The translations under genes were made by a program, and so were the position numbers. 64,000 nucleotides of DNA from Xanthomonas floridensis (GTDB lineage: Bacteria > Pseudomonadota > Gammaproteobacteria > Xanthomonadales > Xanthomonadaceae). The notes beneath the pieces are model-generated. The model was given only the letters and a program-made list of their open reading frames with translations, made no database searches and was not told the DNA's origin. Of the stretch, positions 1-9,304 are shown in pieces. How positions within the stretch are numbered: the first letter of the stretch is position 1; every line of letters begins with the position of its first letter. The DNA is taken from NCBI RefSeq assembly GCF_001642575.1, contig NZ_LXNG01000017.1:50986-114985 (forward strand). Reading direction: 5' to 3'.

Positions 1-115
1 CGAAGCGCAGGTGGTGCTTGCAGGCCGGGCAGACGCTGGCGCTTTCCAGGATCGTGGCCTTGCAATGCGGGCAGCTGCGGGTAGCGCCGGGCGTGCCCGG
101 GCGGGGTGCACTCAT
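1..115 (-). CDS. Zinc-ribbon protein, N-terminal fragment (runs off the window)
   Basis: Only the first 38 codons are inside the window. The ATG at 115-113 overlaps the stop of the bactofilin gene as ATGA, so the two are translationally coupled. The peptide has a CPHC...CPAC pair, the first half or whole of a zinc ribbon, after a Pro/Gly-rich start. The function of the rest cannot be seen. Pairing with a bactofilin suggests a cytoskeletal or cell-envelope context, but this is inference. Confidence 0.6.
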   Translation of the reverse strand, partial: MSAPRPGTPGATRSCPHCKATILESASVCPACKHHLRF

Positions 116-702
116 ACGGCGCCGCTGTCGTCACCGCCGCTGGTGCCGGATGCGCCACTGCCGCCACTGCCGTTCGTCTTGCTGCCACCGCCCGGCTTGG
201 CCGCATCCTCGCCCCAGCCGAAATCCGCCTGGCCGCGCATCCGCGCACCCGAGGCCACGGTGAGGCTGCCGGCCTTGACGTCGCCGACCAGCACGCCGGA
301 AGTCTGCAACTCCACCTGCGCGGCCGATTCGATATTGCCTTCCAGCTCACCGGCAATGATGACCTTGTTGGCGCGCACGCCGCCGTTGAGCTTGGCGCCG
401 CGTTCGATGGTGAGGTCGCCCTTGACGTTGACATCGCCCTTGAAGCGGCCGGCCAGACGGACATGGCCGGCGCCCTCGATCTTGCCCTCGATGCTGATAT
501 CGGCGGCGATCAGCGACTCCTTGGCCTCGCTCTGCCGCGGCGACGGTGTGGCCGTGGGCGCCACGCTGGGCGTGGCGGTGGCCGGCACGGGCTGGGCCGG
601 GCTGGCGTCTGCGGTGAACAGCCGTCCGTCGGCGGCCGGAACCTCTGGGGCAGGGGGAACGCCGTCTTTCTTGTTGGGACCTTGATCGCGCCACATCGAC
701 AT
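112..702 (-). CDS. Bactofilin (polymer-forming cytoskeletal protein)
   Basis: 196 aa. The central part (about residues 60-150) is the right-handed beta-helix of bactofilins (DUF583): short repeats of Gly plus hydrophobic pairs, such as IEGKIEGAGHVRLAGRFKGD and GVLVGDVKAGSL. It is flanked by a Pro/Ala/Thr-rich N-terminal arm and a Gly/Ser-rich C-terminal tail, both typical and probably disordered. Bactofilins polymerise without nucleotide on the inner face of the membrane and recruit cell-wall or morphogenesis enzymes. It overlaps the downstream zinc-ribbon gene by 4 nt. The family assignment is confident; its cell-biological role here is not known. Confidence 0.88.
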   Translation of the reverse strand: MSMWRDQGPNKKDGVPPAPEVPAADGRLFTADASPAQPVPATATPSVAPTATPSPRQSEAKESLIAADISIEGKIEGAGHVRLAGRFKGDVNVKGDLTIERGAKLNGGVRANKVIIAGELEGNIESAAQVELQTSGVLVGDVKAGSLTVASGARMRGQADFGWGEDAAKPGGGSKTNGSGGSGASGTSGGDDSGAV

Positions 703-799
703 CGGATTGCCTCGCTTCGGGGGTCGAAGCCGACTATCGCCGCGTCAATCGATCTTTTTTGTGACAGCGCGCGCAATCCAGGATCGACGCGGTGCGTGC

Positions 800-2509
800 T
801 CAGTCCAGCGCAGGCATTCCGGCGCCATGGCGCTCGACCCGATTGCGTCCCCGATGCTTGGCCGCATACAGCGCGGCATCGGCCTTCTGGATCAGGCTGG
901 CGCCCAGTTCGCCATCGGCCGGGAAGCTGGCCACGCCGATGGAGGCGGTCACCCGCGGCAACGCACGCTGGCCGTCGCTGACCGCCAGCGCCGCGATATG
1001 GCCACGGATCTGCTCGGCCACGCGCATCGCCTCGTCGCCATCGGCCTCGGGCAGGATCACGGTGAATTCCTCGCCACCGTAGCGGCAGGCCACGTCCTCG
1101 GCGCGCAGGCGGGTCAGCAGCAATTCGCCCACTGCAGCCAGCAGCAGGTCGCCGCCGGCATGCCCCTGGCTGTCGTTGAACTGCTTGAAATGGTCGACAT
1201 CCAGCATCAGCACCGATAGCGGCAGCCCGCGGCGCGCGCAGCGCGCCAGCTCATGGCTGAGCGACTCTTCCAGGTAGCGGCGGTTGTACAGGCCGGTCAG
1301 CGCATCGCGGATCGATTGCCGGCGCAGCGATTCGCGCAGGCGCAGATTGCTCAACGCCAGCGACAGCTGCTCGGCCGCCGCTTCGGCGATCTCCAGCCGC
1401 GGCATCGGCCCCGGGCCAGGCGAGGACAGAAACAGGAAGCCGAGTTGAGTGCCCTGCGCCGACATCGGCAGGCACGCGGTGCTGACGGGCAGGTCGGTGT
1501 CGGGTATTTCGATATGCGCGCACACCGCATCCCGGTGCAGGTCGTCGACGAGATGCGGCTGGCCGCGGCGCAAGGCCCAGCATTCTTCCGGCAACAGGTG
1601 CGGGGCGCTTTGTACCAGCGGTTCGCCCCAGTGGCTGATCGCCTCGGCACGGTCCTGCGAGGCGCGCAGCAGGTACACGCTTCCGGCAACGCCGGGCAAC
1701 AGGCTGGCCAGGGTGCGGCTGGTGACCACCAATGCTTCCTCTGCACTGATGCAGCTCTGCAGCAGCCCGGTATAGCGGCTGAGCAGGTTGAGATCGGCGG
1801 TACTGCGCTGCAGCGCGCCAACGCTATCGCCCAGCTCGCGGTTGGCCTGCGCAGCCAGGCGTTCGGCCTGCGCCCGATGGCGCAATTCGCGCATCAGCAA
1901 GGCATACACCGCGCCGACCACCAACAGCCCGAACGGAATGCCGGCCAGTGCCAGTACCAGCAGCAAGGTGGCGCTCTGCCGGCTGCTTTCGGCGCGTTGT
2001 GCCAGTAGTTCCTGTTCGCGCTGCACCATCGTCAGCGCCTGCTCGCGGATGGCGCTGGTGGTCCGGAACGCGGTCTGCCGGATGTTCGCACGTGCCGGCT
2101 CCAGGCCGCTCTGCGCGTAAACATCCAGCACCCGCTGAATCTGCTGCAGCCGCGTCTGCACCAGGGCCTGCAACTGGTCCAGATGCTGCTCCTGCGCGGG
2201 GTTGTCGACGATCAGCCGGCGCAGGTTGGCGAGCAGGATCGGCAGGCGCTCAACGCTGGTCTGGTAATCCAGCAGGTAGGCGTCGTTGCCGGTCAGCAGG
2301 AAGCCGCGCTGCGCCGATTCGGCATCCAGCAACCGCGCCTGGATCTCGTCGACCCGGCCGATCACCTCATGCGTATGCGATACCAGCGCTGCATCGGCCA
2401 GCGAGCGACGTGCACCGACAAAGATGCCAACGCCGATGGCGATAAAGATCAGCGCAGAGAAGGCCAGCGCCAGCTGGTTGCGGCGGCGCGATGTAAAGGA
2501 AGAGGGCAT
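800..2509 (-). CDS. Membrane diguanylate cyclase, CHASE3-GAF-GGDEF
   Basis: 569 aa. Two membrane helices (about 13-35 and 180-205) enclose a roughly 140-residue periplasmic segment. That segment has the helical pattern of CHASE3, including the ESAQRGFLLTGND motif. A GAF-like segment follows (about 250-380), then a GGDEF domain (about 395-565). The active-site loop is GGEEF at 478-482, a catalytically competent form. An RAED inhibitory I-site sits at 469-472, five residues before it, so product feedback inhibition by c-di-GMP is expected. No EAL domain is present. The architecture predicts an enzyme making c-di-GMP in response to an extracytoplasmic and a cytoplasmic signal. The start is followed by a basic stretch and then the first helix. 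Confidence 0.9.
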   Translation of the reverse strand: MPSSFTSRRRNQLALAFSALIFIAIGVGIFVGARRSLADAALVSHTHEVIGRVDEIQARLLDAESAQRGFLLTGNDAYLLDYQTSVERLPILLANLRRLIVDNPAQEQHLDQLQALVQTRLQQIQRVLDVYAQSGLEPARANIRQTAFRTTSAIREQALTMVQREQELLAQRAESSRQSATLLLVLALAGIPFGLLVVGAVYALLMRELRHRAQAERLAAQANRELGDSVGALQRSTADLNLLSRYTGLLQSCISAEEALVVTSRTLASLLPGVAGSVYLLRASQDRAEAISHWGEPLVQSAPHLLPEECWALRRGQPHLVDDLHRDAVCAHIEIPDTDLPVSTACLPMSAQGTQLGFLFLSSPGPGPMPRLEIAEAAAEQLSLALSNLRLRESLRRQSIRDALTGLYNRRYLEESLSHELARCARRGLPLSVLMLDVDHFKQFNDSQGHAGGDLLLAAVGELLLTRLRAEDVACRYGGEEFTVILPEADGDEAMRVAEQIRGHIAALAVSDGQRALPRVTASIGVASFPADGELGASLIQKADAALYAAKHRGRNRVERHGAGMPALD

Positions 2510-2759
2510 AGCCGAATGCTAGCGTGCCAGCCTCGACAACACGAGCGCGATCCCGGCCGGAGACGTGCGCGCCGGCACGAAATGGCCGGCGCGCAAACGA
2601 AGTGATGCAACGAAATGGGAGTAGCTCTGGCGCCTTGTTGGCAAGCGTCCGTCATCAGAGATGGGCGGTGTGTTGACGCCCGGGTCCAGGCGATAGTCAC
2701 ACCGGCCTTCATGCGCTGGATGCGCGCTTGTGGATGAGCGCATCCAGCGTCAATTGCGC

Positions 2760-3086
2760 TCAGTGCTGGGGATGCTCGGCATCGTGCTTGTCGGCATTCT
2801 GCTCGGCCTTGTTGGCCATCTCGCGGGTCTTGTCGGCAGTGGCGTCGGCGGCATTGGCGGTGGCGCGGCTGGCGTCGGCGGCCAGCTCGCGTGCGGCGAC
2901 ACGTGCATCGGCAGTGGCGGCCTTGGCTTCCACGGCGGCGCGGTCGGCAGCCTGTTCGGTCGCGGCGGCAGCGTGCTTGGCGGCCGAGGCGGCGTCGCGG
3001 CGCGCCTGCTCGGCGTCAGGGCCCTGGCAGGCAGCAAGAGTGAGGGCAGCGATGGCGCTCAACGACAGCATGCGGATCGTCTTCAT
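2760..3086 (-). CDS. Small Ala-rich putative lipoprotein
   Basis: 108 aa. Signal peptide MKTIRMLSLSAIAALTLAAC ends in a lipobox with Cys20, so it should be lipidated. The mature part is almost entirely Ala/Asp/Glu/Lys/Arg, with heptad-like spacing expected to form a long helix or coiled coil, resembling Lpp-like or entericidin-like small envelope proteins. It lies one gene-length from a second protein of the same style (3315-3656) on the same strand. Function unknown. The start has an AGGA-type ribosome site about 10 nt upstream. Confidence 0.7.
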   Translation of the reverse strand: MKTIRMLSLSAIAALTLAACQGPDAEQARRDAASAAKHAAAATEQAADRAAVEAKAATADARVAARELAADASRATANAADATADKTREMANKAEQNADKHDAEHPQH

Positions 3087-3258
3087 GGGTGGTCCTGTTC
3101 CTGTTCCGGTAGTGGAGAGCGGAGCTTAGGCAGGGGCCGATGCAGCCTGCGTCAAGGTGCAGCCTGCTACCCAATGCAGGCCAGTCAATAGATCTGTTGG
3201 CGATGCAGTGACGCATCCCTGGCGATCAGCAAAGAACCAGCGTGGATGACAGGCAAAG

Positions 3259-3287
3259 AAAAAGCCGCTGGAAACCAGCGGCTTTTT
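3259..3287 (-). terminator. Rho-independent terminator
   Basis: A perfect 13-bp stem (AAAAAGCCGCTGG / CCAGCGGCTTTTT) around an AAA loop. The A and T runs at the two ends let it work in both directions. It lies 28 nt beyond the stop of the lipoprotein gene that ends at 3315 on the minus strand. Confidence 0.88.
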
Positions 3288-3314
3288 CCGAACGCGCTTA
3301 AAGCGAAGAAGTGA

Positions 3315-3656
3315 TTACTTCTTGGCTTCTTCAGCGGTGTCCTTAGCAGCTTCGGCGGTGTTTTCAGCCGTCTTGGCAGCGTCGGCAGCCTGCTCAGCAG
3401 CAGCGTCGGTCGCGGCGCCGGAAGCAGCCTGGGCAGCGTCAGCAGCGGTATCGGCCGAAGCAGCGGCGGTGGTGGCAGCAGCCTGAGCGGCGTCAGCCGA
3501 CTGCGAGCCCGAGGCAGCAGCCTGGTCGGCAGCGGTCTGAGCGTCGGCAGCAGCTTCGTTAGCCGAAGCAGCAGCGTCCTGAGCCTGTTCCGGCTTCGAG
3601 CAAGCGGTCAGGGCCAGGCCCAGAGCCATTGCGATCAGCAGCTTGTTGATGGTCAT
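3315..3656 (-). CDS. Small Ala-rich putative lipoprotein, second of the pair
   Basis: 113 aa from the ATG at 3656, chosen because it begins a proper lipoprotein signal (MTINKLLIAMALGLALTACS, Cys19). A longer in-frame start exists at 3722 but would bury the signal. The mature chain is about half alanine with Asp, Glu, Gln, Ser and Lys in repeating patterns such as AADAAQAA, and should be a continuous helix. It shares design with the lipoprotein at 2760-3086, suggesting an old duplication. It has its own strong terminator downstream. Function unknown; an envelope-spacer or stress-linked role is only a guess. Confidence 0.75.
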   Translation of the reverse strand: MTINKLLIAMALGLALTACSKPEQAQDAAASANEAAADAQTAADQAAASGSQSADAAQAAATTAAASADTAADAAQAASGAATDAAAEQAADAAKTAENTAEAAKDTAEEAKK

Positions 3657-3778
3657 TGTTTCAATCCTCGTCGTTAGATTAGGCAACGCGCTATTGCGCG
3701 CCCCCGACATGATGACGGCCACAAGACGGGTGTCAAGCGCACGCGCATTCAGTTTTGCAAAATCGCCGTTAAAGGCTG

Positions 3779-4954
3779 TTAAATCAATTCGATAGCGATG
3801 GCGGTCGCTTCACCGCCGCCGATGCACAGCGTCGCGATCCCGCGCTTGCCTCCGCGCGTGCGCAACGCATTCACCAATGTCACCACCAATCGCGCACCGG
3901 ATGCACCGATCGGATGACCCAGCGCGCAGGCACCGCCATGCACGTTGACCCTGTCGTGCGAAATCCCCAGCTCCTTGATCGGCGTCATCGCCACCACGGC
4001 GAAGGCTTCATTGATTTCGAACAGGTCCACCTGGTCCAGTTGCCAGCCGATCTTGCCGAGCAGCGACTGGATGGCCGCCACCGGCGCGGTGGTGAACCAC
4101 TCGGGCGCCTGCGAGTGGGTGACATGGCCGACGATGCGTGCCAGCGGGGTCACGCCGCGACGTTGCGCGTCGTCGGCACTCATTAGCACGGTGATCGCGG
4201 CGCCGTCGGAAATACTCGACGAACTGGCCGCGGTCACGGTGCCGTCCTTCCTGAAGGCCGGTTTCAGGGTCGGGATCTTGGCCACGTCGGATTTGCCGGG
4301 CTGCTCATCGCGATCAACGATGACCTCGCCCTTGCGCGTGGCCACCGTGAAGGGAACGATTTCCTCGGCGAACGCGCCGCTGTGCTGTGCGGCCTGTGCA
4401 CGTTCCACCGAGGCGATCGCGAATGCATCCTGGTCGGCGCGGCTGAAACCGAACTTTTCGGCAGTGGCTTCGCCGAACACGCCCATGGCCTGGCCGTCGT
4501 ACGGGTTGGTCAGGCCGTCCCAGGCCATGTGGTCGACGGCCTGGAAATTGCCGTAGCGGTTACCGGTGCGCGAATTGGGCAGCAGATGCGGTGCGTTGCT
4601 CATCGACTCCATGCCGCCGGCGACCACGATGCTGGCCGAGCCGGCCTTGATCAGGTCGTGGCCGAACATGATGGCCTTCATGCCCGAGCCGCACACCTTG
4701 TTGATGGTGGTGGCGCCGGTCGAGGTCGGAATGCCTGCCGCGATGGCGGCCTGCCGCGCCGGCGCCTGGCCGAGATTGGCCGGCAGCACGCAGCCAACGA
4801 TGACCTCGGAGACATCGGCCGGGGCGACCCCCGACTGCGCCAGCGCGCCTTCGATCGCGGCAGCGGCGAGCGCAGGTGCCGGCACTCCGTTGAATTGGCC
4901 GAGGAACGAGCCGATGGCGGTGCGTTTTGCAGCAACGATGACGATGTCGGACAT
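3779..4954 (-). CDS. Thiolase (acetyl-CoA C-acetyltransferase type)
   Basis: 391 aa, the normal length for a thiolase. The nucleophile Cys88 sits in NKVCGSGMKA, His347 in GGACALGHPIGASG, and the second catalytic Cys377 in CIGGGEA. Full-length colinearity suggests biosynthetic acetoacetyl-CoA thiolase (PhaA/AtoB type) or degradative 3-ketoacyl-CoA thiolase. Sequence alone does not settle chain-length preference, but the compact form without a FadA-like partner favours acetoacetyl-CoA. It is monocistronic: convergent to nothing, with the lipoprotein gene about 120 nt downstream and the divergent autotransporter gene upstream. Confidence 0.9.
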   Translation of the reverse strand: MSDIVIVAAKRTAIGSFLGQFNGVPAPALAAAAIEGALAQSGVAPADVSEVIVGCVLPANLGQAPARQAAIAAGIPTSTGATTINKVCGSGMKAIMFGHDLIKAGSASIVVAGGMESMSNAPHLLPNSRTGNRYGNFQAVDHMAWDGLTNPYDGQAMGVFGEATAEKFGFSRADQDAFAIASVERAQAAQHSGAFAEEIVPFTVATRKGEVIVDRDEQPGKSDVAKIPTLKPAFRKDGTVTAASSSSISDGAAITVLMSADDAQRRGVTPLARIVGHVTHSQAPEWFTTAPVAAIQSLLGKIGWQLDQVDLFEINEAFAVVAMTPIKELGISHDRVNVHGGACALGHPIGASGARLVVTLVNALRTRGGKRGIATLCIGGGEATAIAIELI

Positions 4955-5112
4955 GAGTGGATACCGTTTAAAGTGAAACGATTATCTGCCTCATGGCCGG
5001 ATCACGCCAGCGCACGCCGTGCTGGAGCAAGTGCATGGCATACAGTATAAAAATCAATAATCGGGCCCAGGGTTGGGTCCGTCCATGGAATGGGTTCGGG
5101 GAGAGCAACACA

Positions 5113-7950
5113 ATGAGGAAGAGAGACGTCGCCAGGACTGTCCTGGCCTCGGCGTTGGCTGTGGCGTTGACCGCGTGTGGTGGTGGCGGTGGCGGCGGAG
5201 GTATCCGCTCGACGGCACCGAGTGCGCCGCCGCCGACCTCGCCACCACCGCCCCCGCCGCCGCCCACGTCTCCGCCACCGCCGGCCACTGCGCCGACGCC
5301 GGAGCCTGCGATCGATGCGCATCTGGCACTGACCAATGCACGTGCGGCGCAGGCCTTGGGCTTCACCGGCGCTGGCTATCGCATCGGGGTCATCGACAGC
5401 GGCATCAACACCAATCATCCGGCGCTGCAGGGGCGGGTGAGCGACAGCTTCATCTATGTCGATCCGCGGACCAACAACGTCGCCAAGGGCGACGTTGTTG
5501 GCCACGGCACCGTCGTCGCCGAGCTTGCGGCCGGACGCGCAGTGGGCCAATGGCCGGGTGGCATCGCCCCCGGAGCGGGCCTGGTGTCTGCGCGCATCAT
5601 CAATGACCGGGCGCCGGTCGATGACGGCAGCGGCCAAGGCAATGAGGTGGATGGCCCGCTCGGGTTGGGACCGGTGCATGCAGACCTGATCGGTGCCGGC
5701 GTGCGCATCTTGAATAACTCCTGGGGCGGTGTGTACTGGAACGACGCATCGGTCACCAATCAGATGGCGCAGGAATACCGTTCTTTCGTCATCAACAACG
5801 ATGGCCTGGTGGTATTTGCCGCAGGCAACGAGTCGCGTGCGCAGCCTTCCGACACGGCAGCACTCCCCAGTCAGCCGGGCCCCGCCGGCACGTTGCCGGC
5901 AGCGGACCTGGAGCGTGGCTGGCTGGTCGTCGGTGCGCTGGATACCGCCAATCCCACGCAGCTGGCGTCGTACTCCAACGCTTGCGGCATGGCGATGCGC
6001 TATTGCCTGGTAGCGCCGGGGACGTCGATGTTCATCGACCCCGACGCCACCGCCAGCAACATCCGTTATTTCTATGGCAGCGGTACCTCGTTTGCCGCAC
6101 CACTGGTGTCCGGTGCAGCGGCGCTGGTATGGCAGGCATTTCCGTATTTCAGCAATGATCTGGTGCGCCAGACGCTGCTGGGAACGGCCACCGATCTGGG
6201 TGCAGCAGGCGTCGATCCGGTGTTCGGCTATGGGCTGCTCAATGTGGGCAAGGCGGTACTGGGGCCGGCGCGGTTCGACTGGGGCACGGTGGACGTCAAC
6301 GTGAACACCTTGCGTTCCACCTGGGCCAACGACATCAGTGGCAGCGGTGGCCTGACCAAGCGCGGAACCGGCACGCTGGTCTTGGGCGGCACGGCCAATA
6401 CCTTCACCGGCGACACCCAGGTACTTGGCGGCACCTTGCAGACCGCCAGCCTGCAGAGTGCACGGGTGGGTATCGCCAATGGGGCGAGCCTGATCGGCGC
6501 CGGCAGGATCGGCGGGCGGGTCGACAATGCCGGCACGCTGCAGGTCAATAGCGCGGTGCTATCGGTCAACGGGAACTATACCCAGGACAGTAACGGGCGT
6601 CTGGCGCTGAACGTCGGAGACCGCTTGAACGTAAGCGGCACCGCGACCATCGCCGGCGACCTGCAATTGCTTGGCCGGCGCAGCTACGTCGCCAACACCA
6701 CCACCTATCCGGTACTGCAGGCAACCAACGGCTTGCAGGGCACGTTTGCAACGACCAGCGGCGGGCCGGCAGTGACCTTCCTCGACGCCACGGTGACCTA
6801 CGACGCCAACACCGCGTTCGTGTCGCTGCAGCGCATGGATGTCACCGCGGTCGCCACCTCCCTTGGTGCGGTGGGGACGGCGTCGATGGAGTCTGCCGTT
6901 CGGGTGGAGCAGGCGTTCCAGAAGGTAGACGCGCAACAGCTGCAAGGCAGTGGCGCGATCAGCGGCAGCTTCATGCGTGCCGCGGCAGCGTTGCAGCAGG
7001 CGCCCGATGCCAAGGCGGCAGCGGACTCGCTACGCAGCCTGTCCGGGCGTGCGCATGCGGCGTCGGCGGCAATGACCTTCGACACCATCGATCTGGGGCG
7101 GCGTGCGCTGGCGTCGCATTTCGATGGCCTGTCGCAGCAGCCGCGGTTGCTTGGTACCTGGCAACGCGCGCTGGGTGGTCCGGGGGAGGGCGGGGTGACC
7201 ACCTCCGGATTCGCCACCTCCGGCTGGATGATGGGCAACGACCTGCGCCTGGCGTCCGGCGCAGTCGCCGGCTTTGCATTTGGTGAAACGCGCTCCAGCA
7301 GCCTGGGCGACCTGGATGGTGCACGTGGCCGCGATCGTCAGGTGCAGGCACAGCTGTACTGGGGCACCACGCTGGGGTCGGCCTATACGCTGGGGCAGCT
7401 GGGGTTTGGCAACGTCAACCGGCAGATCGAACGGAACCTGCAGTTGGGCGAAGACCGCAGCAGCGCCTTCAGCGATTACAGCGGCAGTTATCTCAGCAGC
7501 AACCTGGAAGCCGGCTACCGCTGGGGACATGCGGCCGCCTCGCTGACCCCATACATGGGGCTGGACTATGTGCGCTTGCGTAGCGAAGGCTTCCGCGAAA
7601 GCGGTGGCGACGGGTTCGGTCTGCGTGCCGATGCGAATATGTCATCGCGCACCCAGGTGCTGGCAGGCGTGCGGTCGGCATACCGTTGGCGTGGCCTGCA
7701 GTTGGGCGGGTACGCCGAATGGCAGCAGGCGCTGAGCAGCCAGGGCCTGCTGCTGGATGCCAGCTTCATCGGTGTGGATGCCTGGGCACCGCTGCGCGGC
7801 ATGCAGCCGGCACGTTCGGGCGGGCTGTTCGGAATCGCCGCGTCGACGCCACTGGGGCAGCAGAGCCAGCTGCGTTTTGGTTACGACCAGCGGGTGGGCG
7901 AGCGTGGCGACGATCGCGCGCTGAGCCTGAAGTACAGCGCCGATTTCTGA
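5113..7950 (+). CDS. Subtilisin-like (S8) serine protease autotransporter with lipobox
   Basis: 945 aa from the ATG at 5113, preceded by GGGGAGA. An upstream in-frame start at 4993 lacks a signal. The N-terminus is a lipoprotein signal ending ALTAC (Cys22), then poly-Gly and a long Pro-rich linker. The S8 domain carries Asp95 (VIDSG), His131 (GHGT) and Ser326 (GTSFAAP), so the triad is complete. After about residue 410 there is an autotransporter-associated beta-strand repeat (GTGTLVLGGTANTFTGDTQV), a passenger stem, and a C-terminal beta-barrel of about 270 residues ending in the Phe expected for BAM insertion. It should be exported by Sec, lipidated, and translocated by type V secretion. 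SphB1 of Bordetella is a known lipidated protease of this type. Confidence 0.92.
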   Translation: MRKRDVARTVLASALAVALTACGGGGGGGGIRSTAPSAPPPTSPPPPPPPPTSPPPPATAPTPEPAIDAHLALTNARAAQALGFTGAGYRIGVIDSGINTNHPALQGRVSDSFIYVDPRTNNVAKGDVVGHGTVVAELAAGRAVGQWPGGIAPGAGLVSARIINDRAPVDDGSGQGNEVDGPLGLGPVHADLIGAGVRILNNSWGGVYWNDASVTNQMAQEYRSFVINNDGLVVFAAGNESRAQPSDTAALPSQPGPAGTLPAADLERGWLVVGALDTANPTQLASYSNACGMAMRYCLVAPGTSMFIDPDATASNIRYFYGSGTSFAAPLVSGAAALVWQAFPYFSNDLVRQTLLGTATDLGAAGVDPVFGYGLLNVGKAVLGPARFDWGTVDVNVNTLRSTWANDISGSGGLTKRGTGTLVLGGTANTFTGDTQVLGGTLQTASLQSARVGIANGASLIGAGRIGGRVDNAGTLQVNSAVLSVNGNYTQDSNGRLALNVGDRLNVSGTATIAGDLQLLGRRSYVANTTTYPVLQATNGLQGTFATTSGGPAVTFLDATVTYDANTAFVSLQRMDVTAVATSLGAVGTASMESAVRVEQAFQKVDAQQLQGSGAISGSFMRAAAALQQAPDAKAAADSLRSLSGRAHAASAAMTFDTIDLGRRALASHFDGLSQQPRLLGTWQRALGGPGEGGVTTSGFATSGWMMGNDLRLASGAVAGFAFGETRSSSLGDLDGARGRDRQVQAQLYWGTTLGSAYTLGQLGFGNVNRQIERNLQLGEDRSSAFSDYSGSYLSSNLEAGYRWGHAAASLTPYMGLDYVRLRSEGFRESGGDGFGLRADANMSSRTQVLAGVRSAYRWRGLQLGGYAEWQQALSSQGLLLDASFIGVDAWAPLRGMQPARSGGLFGIAASTPLGQQSQLRFGYDQRVGERGDDRALSLKYSADF

Positions 7951-7961
7951 TCGGCGTGGTG

Positions 7962-7986
7962 ACGCCCGGGCGCAATGCCCGGGCGT
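7962..7986. terminator. Terminator-like hairpin between convergent genes
   Basis: A 10-bp perfect GC-rich stem (ACGCCCGGGC / GCCCGGGCGT) with a 5-nt loop lies 11 nt after the autotransporter stop and before the convergent dehydrogenase end. There is no T run, so it is either a weak terminator or an mRNA-stabilising structure. Confidence 0.5.
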
Positions 7987-8047
7987 GGCGCTTTCAGCGG
8001 CAATCACTTACTGCGCTGGTCGTTACGCCCGATCTATCTGTTTCCAG

Positions 8048-9148
8048 TTACTCGCCGCGTAGTTTGTGCAGGAAGCGCGGCGCAGTACGGCCCAGCGGCA
8101 GCTTGAGTTTACTGATCGCCTCGATGCGGGTTTCGGCGATCTGATCGGCCGCCACCTGCGGTGAAACGTCCTGCTGCGCCGACAGGTCGAAGACCTTTTC
8201 CAGGTTGTGGTAAATGCTGCGGATCAGACGCATGGCGCGTTCGCGGTTGTAGCCATCGATTTCCAGCGAGACATTCATCACCCCGCCGGCATTGACCACG
8301 TAATCGGGCGCATACAGGATGCCGCGCCGGTGCAGTTCCTCGCCGATGGCGGCGCTGGCAAGCTGATTATTGGCGGTGCCGCAGATGATCCTGGCCTTGA
8401 GTTGCGGCAGGGTCTGTTCGTTGATGGCCCCCTCCAGCGCGCAGGGAGCGAAGACGTCGGCCGCGACCTGATGGATCTCGTCCGGGCGCACGGCCTCGGC
8501 GCCGTACTCGGCCACCGCGCGGTCCACCAGTGCCTGATTCAGGTCGGCCACATACAGTTTCGCGCCGCGTTCCTTGAGCAGCTTCACCAATTCCATGCCG
8601 ATGTGGCCCAGGCCCTGGATCGCGATGCTGGCCTTGCCCACTTCCTCATGGCCGAGCTTGCGATTGAGCGAGGCCATCAGCGCCTGCAGCGCGCCATAGG
8701 CAGTGAAGGGAGCAGGGTCGCCGGAGCCGCGGTGCACCTGGTGTACGCCGGTGACGTACTCGCTTTCCAGGTAGATCTGCTCCATGTCGTTGACGTCGGT
8801 GCCGACATCTTCGGAGGTGATGTAGCGCCCGCCCAAGGTGTCCACGAACCGGCCGAATGCGCGAAACAGCGCCTCGCTCTTGTCGGTCTTGGGGTCGCCG
8901 ATGATCACCGCCTTGCCGCCACCGACGTTCAGGCCGGCCAGTGCGTTCTTGTAGGTCATGGTGCGGCTGAGGCGCAGCGCATCATCCAGCGCCGCCTCGC
9001 TATTGGGGTAGGGACGCATGCGCACGCCGCCCAGGGCGGGCCCGAGCCGGGTACTGTGCAAGGCAATGATGGCCTTGAGACCGGCATCGCGGTTGTGACA
9101 GAAGATCACCTGCTCGTGGCCGGTGGTGTCGAGGGTTTCGAAAAGCAT
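8048..9148 (-). CDS. Leucine/valine-type amino acid dehydrogenase
   Basis: 366 aa from the ATG at 9148; the 20-residue upstream extension in the same frame has no family similarity. The Glu/Leu/Phe/Val dehydrogenase fold is clear. The Gly-rich substrate motif LNVGGGKAVIIGDP has the catalytic Lys, EDVGT follows, and the NAD-binding domain begins at GLGHIGMELVKLL. Length and sequence match leucine dehydrogenases, about 90 residues shorter than glutamate dehydrogenase. The reaction is reversible NAD-linked oxidative deamination of branched-chain amino acids to 2-oxo acids. In xanthomonads this can feed branched-chain fatty acid starter units (known physiology, inferred link). Confidence 0.88.
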   Translation of the reverse strand: MLFETLDTTGHEQVIFCHNRDAGLKAIIALHSTRLGPALGGVRMRPYPNSEAALDDALRLSRTMTYKNALAGLNVGGGKAVIIGDPKTDKSEALFRAFGRFVDTLGGRYITSEDVGTDVNDMEQIYLESEYVTGVHQVHRGSGDPAPFTAYGALQALMASLNRKLGHEEVGKASIAIQGLGHIGMELVKLLKERGAKLYVADLNQALVDRAVAEYGAEAVRPDEIHQVAADVFAPCALEGAINEQTLPQLKARIICGTANNQLASAAIGEELHRRGILYAPDYVVNAGGVMNVSLEIDGYNRERAMRLIRSIYHNLEKVFDLSAQQDVSPQVAADQIAETRIEAISKLKLPLGRTAPRFLHKLRGE

Positions 9149-9304
9149 CGAAGGCTCCGCGGGGCTGCGTGATGTGCCTTCCCTGAGGCCGGGTCTGCAC
9201 CCGTGCAATGGGAAACAAAAAACGCGACGTTTGCAGATCCAGTCCGGTCACGTCGCGCTGCAACATTTTAAACCACGTCGACAGGGGGTTGTGTATGAAT
9301 CTGT

